Below are positions 53,322 to 63,064 of a stretch of DNA of 64,000 nucleotides, one piece after another; position 1 is the stretch's first letter, and every line of letters begins with the position of its first letter. Below the pieces are notes generated by a model, which worked only from the letters and a program-made list of their open reading frames with translations, had not been told where the DNA came from and ran no database searches. The stretch covers positions 32,303 to 96,302 of the forward strand of contig REGQ01000025.1 of assembly GCA_004134985.1 (NCBI GenBank). Reading direction: 5' to 3'. The stretch comes from Paenibacillaceae bacterium. GTDB taxonomy: Bacteria; Bacillota; Bacilli; Paenibacillales; Paenibacillaceae. The position numbers and the translations under genes are program-made.

Positions 53322-54575
53322 ATGGAAAAGTTAATGATTCGCGGCGGGCGACCGCTGCGCGGCACAGTACAAATCAGCGGTGCCAAAAACAGCGCCGTTG
53401 CTCTGCTTCCTGCTTCTTTGCTTGCAGAGTCTGAAGTGATTCTTGATAACTTACCTATACTTAGCGATGTAGCGGTTTACAGTGAAATTTTGCAAGATCT
53501 TGGCGGTAAAGTGACATGGAACGAGGGAACAATTCGTATTGATCCATCCGAAATGCGCTCCATTCCTATGCCCAACGGCAAAGTGAAGCTGCTTAGGGCT
53601 TCCTACTACTTGATGGGGGCAATGCTTGGACGATTTGGTGAAGCGACCATTGGCATGCCAGGCGGCTGTAATTTCGAACCAAGACCCATCGATCAGCATA
53701 TTAAAGGTTTTGAAGCATTGGGCGCAACGGTGTCCAATGATCATGGCTCCATTCATATTTCTGCCAAAGAGCTTAGAGGAACAAAAATTTATTTGGATGT
53801 TGTTAGTGTAGGCGCAACGATCAATATTATGTTGGCGGCCTCACGAGCGAAAGGTTCCACAATTATTGAAAATGCGGCAAAAGAGCCTGAAATTATAGAT
53901 GTAGCTACCCTTTTGAACGCAATGGGAGCAAAAATCAAAGGTGCTGGCACTGAAACCATTCGTATTGAGGGTGTGGATGTACTGCATGGCTGTCGTCATT
54001 CCATCATCCCTGACCGAATTCAGGCTGGAACCTACATGATTGCTGCGGCAGCAACCCGCGGCGATGTGCTGATTGACAACGTCATTCCCAAGCATATGGA
54101 AGCGATGACTGCCAAACTGCAGGAAATGGGCGTCCGTGTGTATGAAATGGATGAGGCGATTCGCATTGTTGGACAACCAACCTATAGCGCAATCGATGTC
54201 AAGGCACTTGTGTATCCTGGTTTTGCTACCGATTTGCAGTCACCGATGACAAGTCTGCTCACCCGAGCGGACGGCGTAAGTATTTTATCCGATTATGTGT
54301 ATAGCAATCGGTTTAAACATGTACCGGAACTGGCTCGTATGGGGGCCAAAATCCGTGTGGAAGGCCGTTCGGCGATTATCGAAGGGGGCCCGCTGCATGC
54401 GGCAAAAGTACGCGCAGCTGACTTGCGTGCAGGCGCTGCTTTAATGGTGGCTGCGCTGACGGTCGAAGATGGCGTAACGGAGATTTCCGGAGTTGAATAT
54501 ATTGACCGCGGTTATGACTCCTTGGTCGACAATTTAAGGATGCTTGGCGCTGAAGTTTGGCGTGAAAACGAATAG
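53322..54575 (+). CDS. murA: UDP-N-acetylglucosamine 1-carboxyvinyltransferase
   Basis: MurA adds enolpyruvate to UDP-GlcNAc, the first committed step of peptidoglycan synthesis and the fosfomycin target. The 417-residue product from ATG 53322 has K22 and N23 in [14 protein letters not shown]. The catalytic Cys is C116 in [16 protein letters not shown], the position that fosfomycin alkylates. GGGAGG lies upstream. In position it equals the second B. subtilis copy (murAB/murZ), between fbaA and rho, so another murA probably exists elsewhere. The frame extending to 53259 lacks a ribosome site. Confidence 0.95.
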   Translation: MEKLMIRGGRPLRGTVQISGAKNSAVALLPASLLAESEVILDNLPILSDVAVYSEILQDLGGKVTWNEGTIRIDPSEMRSIPMPNGKVKLLRASYYLMGAMLGRFGEATIGMPGGCNFEPRPIDQHIKGFEALGATVSNDHGSIHISAKELRGTKIYLDVVSVGATINIMLAASRAKGSTIIENAAKEPEIIDVATLLNAMGAKIKGAGTETIRIEGVDVLHGCRHSIIPDRIQAGTYMIAAAATRGDVLIDNVIPKHMEAMTAKLQEMGVRVYEMDEAIRIVGQPTYSAIDVKALVYPGFATDLQSPMTSLLTRADGVSILSDYVYSNRFKHVPELARMGAKIRVEGRSAIIEGGPLHAAKVRAADLRAGAALMVAALTVEDGVTEISGVEYIDRGYDSLVDNLRMLGAEVWRENE

Positions 54576-54627
54576 CGATCCAATTTTTGGGTAATGCTGG
54601 AACAAAATTGAATAAAGTGGTGAGGAT

Positions 54628-55962
54628 ATGACGGAACTTCAGATCGCAGATCTGGAAGAGTTGAAGCTGACAGAGCTTTACAAGTTGGCCAAACAATATC
54701 AAATTCCGTATTATGGGCAGCTTAAGAAAAAAGAATTGATTTTTGCTATTTTGCGTGCCCAAGCGGAAAAAAGCGGCCTGATGTTTATGCAGGGCGTGTT
54801 GGAAATATTGCCGGAAGGATACGGTTTCCTCCGGCCAATCAATTATTTGCCAAGCACAGAGGATATTTATATTTCGGCTTCGCAAATTCGTAAATTTGAT
54901 CTCCGCACCGGGGATCTCGTTTCCGGTAAATGCCGTGCCCCTAAAGAAAATGAACGTTATTTTGGGCTTTTACAGGTCAATGCGGTCAATGGTGAAAATC
55001 CGGAATACGCTTCGGAACGACTTCATTTCCCTGCTCTTACTCCTCTATTTCCGGAAAAGAAACTGGTTCTTGAGACTTCCCCTAACAAACTTTCGACTCG
55101 GATCATGGATATACTCGCTCCTGTTGGCCTTGGGCAGCGCGGACTGTTGGTTGCTCCGCCTAAAGCAGGAAAAACACTGCTGCTGAAAGAGATTGCAAAC
55201 AGTATTTCGACAAACAATCCTGAGATTGAGCTGTTTGTGCTGTTAATTGACGAGCGTCCGGAAGAAGTGACGGATATGCAGCGTTCAGTTAAGGGTGAGG
55301 TTGTTGCGTCTACATTCGATGAACTGCCTGAACATCATATTAAGGTGGCAGAGCTGGTGCTGGAGCGTGCTTTGCGTCTTGTCGAGCACAAGAAAGATGT
55401 TGTTATTCTGCTCGACAGTATCACGCGTCTGGCGCGTGCATACAACCTGGTTATACCGCCGTCAGGCAGAACGTTAAGCGGAGGGATAGATCCTGCTGCA
55501 TTCCACCGTCCTAAACGGTTTTTTGGCTCGGCCCGTAATGTTGAGGAAGGCGGCAGCTTGACGATTTTGGCAACAGCGCTTGTAGAGACAGGCTCGCGTA
55601 TGGATGATATTATCTACGAGGAATTCAAAGGAACCGGCAATATGGAGCTTGTTCTGGATCGCAAACTGGCGGAACGCCGTATTTTCCCGGCACTGGACAT
55701 CCGTCGATCCGGCACGCGGCGTGAAGAGTTGCTCCTGAATAAAGAAGATCTGGACAAAGTATGGGCAATTCGCAAAGGAATGAACGATTCGATAGAGTTT
55801 GTCGACAATTTCCTGAAGAAGCTTGCTGATACGAAGACGAACAGCGAGTTCCTGACTGCACTGGATACATCTGGCGTGAACACCAGCAATTCGGGATCAT
55901 CCCGGCCATCTTCCTCAGGAAGCGCCGGCAGACGGCCGGCACGGACGACCCCGGTATCTTAA
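54628..55962 (+). CDS. rho: Transcription termination factor Rho
   Basis: Rho is a hexameric RNA helicase that ends transcription of untranslated RNA. The 444-residue protein has the N-terminal helical domain ([31 protein letters not shown]) and the primary RNA-binding cold-shock-like domain ([15 protein letters not shown], about 57-125). The ATPase core has Walker A APPKAGKT at 176-183, [10 protein letters not shown], the Q-loop region and RLARAYN ... [10 protein letters not shown]. The C-terminal tail is Ser/Gly-rich. GTGAGG precedes the ATG, 52 bases after murA. Confidence 0.97.
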   Translation: MTELQIADLEELKLTELYKLAKQYQIPYYGQLKKKELIFAILRAQAEKSGLMFMQGVLEILPEGYGFLRPINYLPSTEDIYISASQIRKFDLRTGDLVSGKCRAPKENERYFGLLQVNAVNGENPEYASERLHFPALTPLFPEKKLVLETSPNKLSTRIMDILAPVGLGQRGLLVAPPKAGKTLLLKEIANSISTNNPEIELFVLLIDERPEEVTDMQRSVKGEVVASTFDELPEHHIKVAELVLERALRLVEHKKDVVILLDSITRLARAYNLVIPPSGRTLSGGIDPAAFHRPKRFFGSARNVEEGGSLTILATALVETGSRMDDIIYEEFKGTGNMELVLDRKLAERRIFPALDIRRSGTRREELLLNKEDLDKVWAIRKGMNDSIEFVDNFLKKLADTKTNSEFLTALDTSGVNTSNSGSSRPSSSGSAGRRPARTTPVS

Positions 55963-56085
55963 AAATAACCATAATATAAGTTTAATCTTTAGAATTGGCT
56001 TATATTTCGCTGCGAAACGACTCATTCCGCCTCCATCAGGGACGGGCGATGCCGTTTACGCTTGAGAAAAGAGGCGACCAACAAC

Positions 56086-57354
56086 ATGAATCTTGTATAT
56101 GCCGACGAGAACGGAAATTTGTTCGATCACCCGGACTGGATCGGACTTGGGCGCAGTGGCGAAATGATCGTTGAGCTGATGGATGATGAGCTTATTCCAC
56201 TGCCGGATGGCGCGACGCTTGTTGGGTTGCCCTTTACCCGGCCGATTGGGCTGGATAGGAAAACCGGCGAGATGGCTGTGCTGCCCGGCAAGACGCAGGC
56301 AGTAGGCGCACTGCTGCCGCAAGGGTTCACCCGCCTGTGTCTGCCAGGTTATGCGAAGTCGGACAAAACACAGAAGCTTCCGCTATTCGGCTACTCGGCC
56401 GTAATATGGAAGGACGATCAATTCTATGTTGCAGCCCGCAAGTCCGATGATCCTGAGCGCTGGAATCCGCTGAACTGCGACCGCACGGAACTGGAGCTGC
56501 GCGTCGATGAGCTGGTCGCCAAATATCCGGAAAACCGGCTCTACAAGCATCTGTCGAATTGTGCGCTTGGATACGAATGTCTAACGGCTTCCAACACCTT
56601 TCTAAGGCGTTGGGAAGGGGCAGTTCCGGTGTCCTACTCCTGCAATGCGGGATGTTTTGGCTGCATATCGGAGCAGCCGGATGACAGCGGGTTCCCGGCA
56701 CCGCAAACACGCATGAATTTTAAACCGACAGCTCAAGAGCTTGTTGACATTATGCTTGAGCATTTGCATCATCCCGATGCGGTCATCAGTTTCGGTCAGG
56801 GCTGTGAAGGGGAACCGTCCACCCAGGTCAGAATTATTGTAGAAGCGATGCGGCGAGTTCGGGAGCAGACGGCTAACGGGTACATTAACATTAATACAAA
56901 TGCGGGGCTTACCGACCATATTCGTGCGATTGTGGATGCGGGTCTTGATTTGATGCGGGTAAGCACGATCAGTGCGCTCGATGATCATTACAATGCATAT
57001 TACAAGCCACGGGGCTACAATCTCAGCAATGTGGAGAAGTCGCTGCGTTATGCGACAGAGCAAGGCGTATATACTTCCATCAACTATTTGATATTCCCGG
57101 GCGTGACTGACCGGGAAGAAGAGATTGAGGCGATGATCGGATTTGCCAAGCGAACCGGACTTCGGCTTATCCAGCTGCGCAATTTGAACATCGATCCGGA
57201 GAGCTATCTTGAGTTGATTCCGCAAGCCAAAGGCGAGATTTATGGAATGAAGCAAGCGATCGAGATTTTTGAATCCGAATTGCCTGACGTTGTCATCGGT
57301 TCGTATACGCATGTTCCGCCGACGCGGCGTTCGATTGTGCTGGGTGCCCAGTAA
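56086..57354 (+). CDS. Radical SAM protein of unknown function between rho and rpmE
   Basis: The 422-residue product has an unrecognised N-terminal domain (about 1-165: MNLVYADENGNLFDHPDWIGLG ... WNPLNCDRTELELRVDELV). A radical SAM core follows, with the cluster motif SYSCNAGCFGCIS (CxxxCxxC, about 186-193), then ISFGQGCEGEPS (GGE-like), NINTNAGL and LRLIQLRNLNIDP. Such enzymes cleave S-adenosylmethionine with a [4Fe-4S] cluster to start radical chemistry. The substrate is not evident. ATG 56086 follows AGAGGCG. B. subtilis has no such gene at this place as far as I recall. Confidence 0.85.
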   Translation: MNLVYADENGNLFDHPDWIGLGRSGEMIVELMDDELIPLPDGATLVGLPFTRPIGLDRKTGEMAVLPGKTQAVGALLPQGFTRLCLPGYAKSDKTQKLPLFGYSAVIWKDDQFYVAARKSDDPERWNPLNCDRTELELRVDELVAKYPENRLYKHLSNCALGYECLTASNTFLRRWEGAVPVSYSCNAGCFGCISEQPDDSGFPAPQTRMNFKPTAQELVDIMLEHLHHPDAVISFGQGCEGEPSTQVRIIVEAMRRVREQTANGYININTNAGLTDHIRAIVDAGLDLMRVSTISALDDHYNAYYKPRGYNLSNVEKSLRYATEQGVYTSINYLIFPGVTDREEEIEAMIGFAKRTGLRLIQLRNLNIDPESYLELIPQAKGEIYGMKQAIEIFESELPDVVIGSYTHVPPTRRSIVLGAQ

Positions 57355-57361
57355 TAAGTAA

Positions 57362-57391
57362 TTGCATTAAGTTTGTATATCATGTTATAAT
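57362..57391 (+). promoter_or_regulatory. SigA promoter of rpmE
   Basis: TTGCAT at 57362-57367, an 18-base spacer, and a perfect TATAAT at 57386-57391. The leader of about 58 bases contains a hairpin (CTGGGTC with GACTCAG) before the ribosome site GAGAGGTG. Confidence 0.7.
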
Positions 57392-57455
57392 TTTCGTGTT
57401 TGATTTTAACTCTGGGTCCACAAGTTGACTCAGGGCAGAGAGAGGTGAACCAGCG

Positions 57456-57653
57456 ATGAAACAAAATATTCATCCGACGTACCAAGTCACTAGCGTAACT
57501 TGCGCTTGCGGAAACAGCTTCGAAACCGGTTCGATCAAAACGAATCTGCGTGTCGAGATTTGCTCCGTTTGTCACCCGTTCTTTACCGGGAAGCAGAAGT
57601 TCATAGATGTAGGCGGCCGCGTTGACAAATTTAAAAAGAAATACGGCATCTAA
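57456..57653 (+). CDS. rpmE: 50S ribosomal protein L31, zinc-binding type
   Basis: L31 sits on the large subunit near the bridge to the small subunit. The 65-residue product is the zinc (C+) form with C16, C18, C36 and C39 in VTCACGN and EICSVCHPF, followed by [25 protein letters not shown]. Genomes with this form often also have a zinc-free copy used under zinc limitation. None is seen here. GAGAGGTG precedes the ATG. The rho-rpmE order is conserved apart from the inserted radical SAM gene. Confidence 0.97.
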   Translation: MKQNIHPTYQVTSVTCACGNSFETGSIKTNLRVEICSVCHPFFTGKQKFIDVGGRVDKFKKKYGI

Positions 57654-57689
57654 TATTGCCTGCTTCTGCCATAACTTAGCAGAATACGG

Positions 57690-57733
57690 AAGCCTTCCTT
57701 AGACATCCTAAGATGTAGAAGGGAGGCTTTTTT
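57690..57733 (+). terminator. rpmE terminator that also carries the next gene's ribosome site
   Basis: AAGCCTTCCTT at 57690-57700 pairs with AAGGGAGGCTT at 57719-57729, followed by TTTTTATT. The GGGAGG in the right arm is the ribosome site of the lipoprotein gene starting at 57737. Confidence 0.8.
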
Positions 57734-57736
57734 ATT

Positions 57737-58135
57737 ATGGACAAAATAGCAAAAAGCGGTTGGCTGGCAATCGCAGTCATGCTCTCCGTTCTGCTTGTAA
57801 CCGCTGGCTGCAGCGGCAGGACAGGAGAAGGAGGAGGCAAGCCGCGCACGTACGCACAAGACGGCTATATGGGGCTTACGAATAGCAATCCGGGCTTGCC
57901 AACCAATCCGGGCTACTTTAATTACGAAGCCGATACGCGCTTTATGAAAGAAAAATTATCCGAAATCAGCGGCATTGAAGATGCTGATTTTGTTATTAAT
58001 GATCCCAAGATTACGGCTACGTTGACCTATAGTGAGGCCATGACCGAAGAACAACAGCGAATAATCGAAGCCAAGGCCCTCGAAGTGCTGCAATATAACA
58101 TGCCGAGATATATTATTGACGTGAAATCCAGGTGA
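57737..58135 (+). CDS. Small lipoprotein, YhcN/YlaJ-like
   Basis: The 132-residue product has a lipoprotein signal peptide (about 1-24) with lipobox VTAGCSG, so Cys25 would be lipidated and the protein held on the outer face of the membrane. The mature part resembles YhcN/YlaJ sporulation lipoproteins: a short Gly-rich segment, then ADTRFMKEKLSEISGIEDADFVINDPKITATLTYSEAMTEEQQRIIEAKALEVLQ. In this pattern a domain binds around a DADVxxxD-like loop. Spore function is therefore likely but unproven. Its ribosome site lies inside the rpmE terminator, so most transcripts should come from read-through or an unseen promoter. Confidence 0.75.
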   Translation: MDKIAKSGWLAIAVMLSVLLVTAGCSGRTGEGGGKPRTYAQDGYMGLTNSNPGLPTNPGYFNYEADTRFMKEKLSEISGIEDADFVINDPKITATLTYSEAMTEEQQRIIEAKALEVLQYNMPRYIIDVKSR

Positions 58136-58158
58136 GTAAGAAATTATTATAGCGATGG

Positions 58159-58187
58159 TTGCGAACTCGGCTGGAATCAGCTATACT
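58159..58187 (+). promoter_or_regulatory. SigA promoter of the SRP RNA gene
   Basis: TTGCGA at 58159-58164, a 17-base spacer, and TATACT at 58182-58187. The RNA is predicted to start near 58193. Confidence 0.75.
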
Positions 58188-58191
58188 TATG

Positions 58192-58465
58192 TTTGCCGTG
58201 CTAGATGGGGAGGTAGCGGTGCCCTGTAACTCGCAATCCGCTGTAGCGAGGTTGAATTCCTGTCTGAGGTTGTGCCTATGCGGGGCCTTGGCTTCTGTGA
58301 ATAGTGTTGACGGTTGGGTCCTCCGCAATGGACGCTTGTGAACCCGGTCAGGTCCGGAAGGAAGCAGCCATAAGCAAGTTAGTCTATGTGCCGGGGGAGT
58401 GCCTGGCTCGAGCAGGGATCAGACATGCCGCCCGGGTTGCATTAATCGGGGACAGGTGCACGGTA
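58192..58465 (+). ncRNA. scr: Signal recognition particle RNA, long Bacillus type (scRNA)
   Basis: The RNA scaffold of the signal recognition particle targets membrane and secreted proteins. The 5' part TTGCCGTGCTAGATGGGGAG and GTAGCGGTGCCCTGTA matches the Alu domain of B. subtilis scRNA. The S-domain helix 8 is GTCAGGTCCGGAAGGAAGCA (58347-58366) with the GGAA tetraloop. The 3' end GACAGGTGCACGGTA pairs back to the Alu domain. The length of about 274 bases fits the long Bacillus form, and the position before dnaX is conserved. Confidence 0.95.
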
Positions 58466-58654
58466 AATAATTATGATGAATCACATCTTATTGACGAACG
58501 CAGACCATTACGGAATGCTGACGGATAAGGTGTTTTTTCGTTTTAATCATGCAAATAAAGGAAAATCGGTTCTTAGAATCGAACTAAATATAGATTAGCG
58601 ATGTCGATTCCCTTACAGCGGACTATCGGGTGAAGGATTAAAGAGGTGATCAAG

Positions 58655-59782
58655 TTGCACAATGAACCACCTGAACATACCGAGGTACATGCACAAAACT
58701 TGATGGAGCAATTTGCAATTACATTTTTAAAAGATGATAATTCCGGAGTTATTCTGTTGAACGCTGAATTCAGGGTGACGGAGATTAGCGGTCTTGCCTG
58801 CCGACTGCTTGGTGTAAGCAGGGAACAAGTGATAGGACAACCGATGGATGTGCTATTTCTTGAGGCTCCGGAAGTCCATCAATTACTGGGGCGGATGGTA
58901 ATCGAGGAAGAGCTGATTCGAAGTCAGCCTTTTCAGTGGGCGACAGAGGATGATGGCTGTGAGCTGTTGATGGATGCCAACCTGCTGCGAGATGAGGAGG
59001 GCCGGCTGCACGGGGCTTATATTATTTTCAAAGATGTGTCCAATGTGCGTTTATTGGAAGAACAGGTGCAGCGAAGTGACCGTCTCTCGATGATCGGTCA
59101 GATTGCTGCAGGTACAGCTCATGAAATCCGCAATCCTCTCACTGCAATTAAAGGTTTTTTGCAAATGTTCAAAGTTACGTTGAAGGAAAAAGGTTTACAA
59201 AAGGAAGTTGGCTATACGGAAATTATGCTGTCCGAAATTGACAGAATAAACAGCTTAGTAAGCGAGTTTCTTCTGCTCAGTAAACCGAAGGATACCGCCT
59301 ATGATTCGGTAGAGTTAAGTACCGTTCTAAACGAAATTATGCCAATTGTGAACAGCGAGGCGCTGCTGCATGGAATCGTTGTTCAATACGATGAAGAAAC
59401 GCTGCTGCCGCAGGTGATTGCTGATCGTGAGATGCTAAAGCAGGTGTTTCTCAACATTTGCAAAAATGGCATCGAGGCGATGAAGGATAGCGGTTGCGTA
59501 GGCGGCGTGTTGACAGTTAAGGGAGAAATTCAGCGGGAGTATAATGGCAAGCGCATGGTTAACATCCATATCCATGATACCGGTCCCGGAATACCGGAGG
59601 ACCTTATTGATAAAGTTTTTGATCCGTTTGTCACAACCAAACAAGATGGGACAGGGCTCGGTTTATCAGTATGCCAGCGGATCATTCATGAGATGGATGG
59701 GGAGATTCGGATTAGCTCGCAAGAGGGGAATACCGTATTCACCGTTGTGATCGCCTGCCCGGCTGACAAGGCGTCCCAGTAG
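58655..59782 (+). CDS. PAS-domain sensor histidine kinase of the sporulation kinase type
   Basis: The 375-residue protein has no membrane helix. It has a PAS domain (about 25-130: NSGVILLNAEFRVTEISGLACRLLGVSREQVIGQPM), a HisKA dimerisation helix with phospho-acceptor H156 in AAGTAHEIRNPLTAIKGFLQMF, and a HATPase domain (N-box NICKNGIEAM, G1 DTGPGIP, G2 GTGLGLS). The AHEIRNPLTAIKGFLQ H-box is typical of kinases that feed the Spo0F phosphorelay. TTG 58655 is the start, with AGAGGTGATC just upstream; GTG 58646 lies within that site. No response regulator is adjacent. Spo0F at 51778 is the likely partner, by inference. Confidence 0.9.
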   Translation: MHNEPPEHTEVHAQNLMEQFAITFLKDDNSGVILLNAEFRVTEISGLACRLLGVSREQVIGQPMDVLFLEAPEVHQLLGRMVIEEELIRSQPFQWATEDDGCELLMDANLLRDEEGRLHGAYIIFKDVSNVRLLEEQVQRSDRLSMIGQIAAGTAHEIRNPLTAIKGFLQMFKVTLKEKGLQKEVGYTEIMLSEIDRINSLVSEFLLLSKPKDTAYDSVELSTVLNEIMPIVNSEALLHGIVVQYDEETLLPQVIADREMLKQVFLNICKNGIEAMKDSGCVGGVLTVKGEIQREYNGKRMVNIHIHDTGPGIPEDLIDKVFDPFVTTKQDGTGLGLSVCQRIIHEMDGEIRISSQEGNTVFTVVIACPADKASQ

Positions 59783-59945
59783 ATGATTTATGAATGCAAT
59801 ATGCTGGCTATGCCGTCATCTGGACGGCTAGCTCGTCGACATATGGCCGATCCGTTCCATCATACGGTTTTTTTGCGCTGTCTTATAGTGTATAATAAAC
59901 TCATTAATTGAACATACGCACGAAGCGAATGAAAGGAAGGTCCGC

Positions 59946-61760
59946 GTGTCCCATATCGCCTTATATCGAGCCTGGCGTCCGCAGACGTTCCAGGATATGG
60001 TTGGACAACAGCATATCATTCAGACGCTGCAGAATGCAATCCGCGAACAGCGCATTTCTCATGCTTATTTGTTCAACGGACCACGGGGTACAGGGAAAAC
60101 CACCGCTGCCAAGGTGTTTGCCAAAGCAGTCAACTGTGTGAACGGTCCGACTACGGAGCCTTGCAATGAATGTGAAGCTTGTCGTGGGATTACAGCCGGT
60201 TCGATTATGGATGTTGTGGAAATCGACGCCGCTTCCAACCGGGGCATCGATGAAATCCGTGATATCCGGGAGAAGGTGCGCTATGCACCGTCCGAGGTTC
60301 GTTACAAAGTCTACATTATTGATGAAGTGCACATGTTGACAACGGAAGCCTTCAATGCGCTCCTCAAAACATTGGAAGAGCCGCCGGGACATGTTATTTT
60401 TATTTTGGCGACGACCGAGCCGCATAAGCTGCCTGCCACGATTATTTCCAGATGCCAGCGTTTTGACTTTCGCCAAGTATCCCTTGTGGAACAGAAAGAG
60501 CGCCTTCGCCAAATTTGTGAAGAAGAGCAAATGGAGGCAGACGAAGATGCTTTGGCCTATATCGCCCGTTTATCTGACGGTGGGATGCGTGACGCGATCG
60601 GTCTGCTGGAGCAGGTTTCAGCTTTTTCTGAAGGACGCATCACGCTGGATGCAGCTGTCGATGTCACCGGCGGAATTGCTTCAGAGCAGTTCGCACAGTT
60701 GGCGGAAGCGGTGCAGCGCCGCGATGTTGCCGCTGTTCTGCCGCTTGTTGAGGGCATGACACAGGCAGGCAAAAGCGCAGATAAGTGTTTGGAGAACCTG
60801 ATTTATTTTTTCCGTGATCTGCTTCTGCTTAAGCTGGTGCCGAATGCTACGGCAATGACGGAACGGATGATTGATACCGACCGGTTCCATGAGATGGCGC
60901 AAGCCTATGACAAGGATCGGCTCTTCCGGATGATTGATATTTTGCACCAGTATCAGGTTGAAATGAAGCATGCAATTCAGCCGCAAACGCTATTTGAGGT
61001 AGCGCTGATGAAAATCTGCACCTTGCCCGATGCGCGGGGTGATCAGACGGAAGATAGTCGTTCTGCCCATAAGCCGGATGCCAGAAATTCAGAAGCTGCT
61101 GCACCTGCCTCCGGTGACTTGCTGCGACTCCACAAGAAGGTGGATGAGCTGGAGCGCCGGATCGAGCAGATGCTTAAGGACGGCGTTCCCGCAGGAGCTG
61201 GGGGAGCGGCGGGGCCTGAAGCCGAGTCGGCGCGAACGACGCCGCTGCGGAGCGGGAGCAGTTTTGGCAATCGCGGCGGGAGTCCGCCTGGCGGGGCAGG
61301 GATGAGCCGGATGCCGGTGAAGCTGGACCCTTACGTTAAGGCAAGGAACGAGCCGGAGTGTCAGCAAATTCGCATGCAGTGGAATGAAGTGCTGCAGCAG
61401 GTGAAGGAAGCGGGCATTTCGATTCATGCCTGGTTGATTAACGGGGAGCCTGTCTCGGTCGCGGATGATTGTATTCTGATTGCCTTTAAAAATACGATTC
61501 ACCGGGAAACGACGGAGAAGCCAGCTAATCGGGAAGTAATTGAACGTGTGCTTCATAAAGTATTCAATCGCAATCTCCGGTTCGTTACCGCCATGGTGAA
61601 GGACTGGCAGTCCGCTTCGGAAGGCCAGATTGAAGACTCTCCCGGCGAAGCGCTTGAACTGCAGGCCGAATCCGGCCAAAAGTCCAGGCCCGAGTGGGTA
61701 GAGGAAGCGTTCAAGTTGTTTGGTGAGGACTTAGTCGTTGTTGCAGAAGAGAAAGAGTAG
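59946..61760 (+). CDS. dnaX: DNA polymerase III subunits gamma and tau
   Basis: DnaX is the clamp-loader ATPase of the replicative polymerase. The 604-residue protein starts at GTG 59946 (AAAGGAAGG upstream). It has SHIALYRAWRPQTFQDMVGQQHI, Walker A GPRGTGKT at 45-52, a zinc module with C64, C73, C76 and C79, DEVHM as Walker B, and the sensor TTEPHKLPATIISRCQRFDFR. Domain III spans about 230-360. A low-complexity Ala/Gly/Ser region (about 370-455) precedes the tau-specific C-terminal domain. No frameshift slip site for a short gamma form was noticed. Confidence 0.97.
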   Translation: MSHIALYRAWRPQTFQDMVGQQHIIQTLQNAIREQRISHAYLFNGPRGTGKTTAAKVFAKAVNCVNGPTTEPCNECEACRGITAGSIMDVVEIDAASNRGIDEIRDIREKVRYAPSEVRYKVYIIDEVHMLTTEAFNALLKTLEEPPGHVIFILATTEPHKLPATIISRCQRFDFRQVSLVEQKERLRQICEEEQMEADEDALAYIARLSDGGMRDAIGLLEQVSAFSEGRITLDAAVDVTGGIASEQFAQLAEAVQRRDVAAVLPLVEGMTQAGKSADKCLENLIYFFRDLLLLKLVPNATAMTERMIDTDRFHEMAQAYDKDRLFRMIDILHQYQVEMKHAIQPQTLFEVALMKICTLPDARGDQTEDSRSAHKPDARNSEAAAPASGDLLRLHKKVDELERRIEQMLKDGVPAGAGGAAGPEAESARTTPLRSGSSFGNRGGSPPGGAGMSRMPVKLDPYVKARNEPECQQIRMQWNEVLQQVKEAGISIHAWLINGEPVSVADDCILIAFKNTIHRETTEKPANREVIERVLHKVFNRNLRFVTAMVKDWQSASEGQIEDSPGEALELQAESGQKSRPEWVEEAFKLFGEDLVVVAEEKE

Positions 61761-61891
61761 CATTTTTCCAAATGGTTACACTTGGATTACACCTATCAAT
61801 TGTCTTATAATTTTTTGCGAAACGATTGCTTGCCGGCCAAAGGTTGGTGTCGCCGCGTTTACGCTTGTTTATATCGAAAGGGGATATCACA

Positions 61892-62203
61892 ATGAATAAT
61901 ATGAACCAGATGATGAAACAGGTTAAAAAAATGCAGGAGCAAATGCTGAAAGCACAGGAAGAGCTGGGCACGAAGTCTGTGGAAGGCAGTGCAGGAGGCG
62001 GGGTTGTTACCGCAACGGTCAGCGGACATAAGAAGCTGCTCAATATTGTGATTAAACCGGAAGCTGTTGACCCGGATGATGTTGAAATGCTGCAGGATCT
62101 TGTATTGACGGCTGTTAATGATGCATTGACTCAAGCGGAGGAGCTGTCCAACAAGGATATGGGCAAGTTTACCGGCGGGATGAAAATTCCGGGACTATTC
62201 TAA
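61892..62203 (+). CDS. yaaK: Nucleoid-associated protein YbaB/EbfC family (YaaK)
   Basis: This small dimeric DNA-binding protein is almost always encoded between dnaX and recR. The 103-residue product from ATG 61892 has [26 protein letters not shown] (the long helix), [34 protein letters not shown] and the end [13 protein letters not shown], all typical. AAAGGGGAT precedes the start. A longer in-frame reading from 61826 has no ribosome site. Confidence 0.95.
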   Translation: MNNMNQMMKQVKKMQEQMLKAQEELGTKSVEGSAGGGVVTATVSGHKKLLNIVIKPEAVDPDDVEMLQDLVLTAVNDALTQAEELSNKDMGKFTGGMKIPGLF

Positions 62204-62234
62204 AAATAAGTAAGTTGAAAAAGGAGCAATACCC

Positions 62235-62831
62235 TTGTATTATCCTGAACCGATAGCCAAATTAATTGAAGCTTTCTCCCGTTTGCCGGGCATCGGACCA
62301 AAAACTGCCGCTCGGCTTGCGTTTCATGTGCTGCGTATGCAGGAGGACGACGTAATTGATTTTGCCAAAGCGCTCGTGAGCGTGAAGCGTAATCTTCATT
62401 ATTGTTCGGTATGCTGCAATATTACTGATGTTGACCCCTGCAGAATTTGCCAGGACAAGACGCGTGATAATTCCGTTATTTGTGTCGTTCAGGAAACGAG
62501 GGACCTCGTCGCCATGGAACGGACGAAGGAGTTTATGGGATATTATCATGTGCTTCAGGGAGCGATTTCGCCGATGGAGGGTGTCGGTCCTGAGGAGATT
62601 CGGATCGCCGAGCTGTTGAAACGGCTGAGTGATGAACGTGTTCAGGAGCTGATTCTGGCGACAAATCCTAATATTGAAGGAGAAGCGACAGCGATGTACT
62701 TGTCGCGGCTGATCAAACCATTCGGCATTCGTGTGACGAGAATAGCACATGGGCTGCCTGTGGGCGGGGATTTAGAATATGCGGATGAAGTGACGTTGTC
62801 CAAAGCGTTGGAAGGCCGGCGTGAATTGTAA
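62235..62831 (+). CDS. recR: Recombination mediator RecR
   Basis: RecR works with RecF and RecO to load RecA onto gapped DNA. The 198-residue protein has the N-terminal helix-hairpin-helix ([20 protein letters not shown]), a four-Cys zinc finger ([16 protein letters not shown]), and a Toprim domain ([28 protein letters not shown]). A C-terminal part with GVRVT-like [23 protein letters not shown] follows. Translation starts at TTG 62235 after AAAAAGGAG. A strong terminator follows. Confidence 0.97.
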   Translation: MYYPEPIAKLIEAFSRLPGIGPKTAARLAFHVLRMQEDDVIDFAKALVSVKRNLHYCSVCCNITDVDPCRICQDKTRDNSVICVVQETRDLVAMERTKEFMGYYHVLQGAISPMEGVGPEEIRIAELLKRLSDERVQELILATNPNIEGEATAMYLSRLIKPFGIRVTRIAHGLPVGGDLEYADEVTLSKALEGRREL

Positions 62832-62854
62832 CAGGGTATATGAAGGATGAGAAA

Positions 62855-62884
62855 CAGGCGCGCTTGCAGCGGCCTGTTTTTTTT
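62855..62884 (+). terminator. Terminator of the dnaX-yaaK-recR operon
   Basis: CAGGCGCGCT at 62855-62864 pairs with AGCGGCCTG at 62868-62876, with one bulge, followed by eight T residues. Confidence 0.9.
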
Positions 62885-63064
62885 ATGGATATGGGTACTT
62901 GCCGTTGGAATGCTGTCTTTCGAACGTGTCGTTCATCCAGGACAGTGAGAGTGTGCTCGCATAGCCTGCTTGGCTGCACTGCTTGCTATATCGAGGTTCT
63001 AAGAAATGACACCCGTTTATAGAATGGTAGTAGAGGTGGACTACGGACAAGCGGGGGGATAGCG

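Noticed and set aside
59812..59828. GCCGTC/GACGGC hairpin after the histidine kinase as a terminator
   Set aside because: The stem is only six pairs and no T run follows on either strand.
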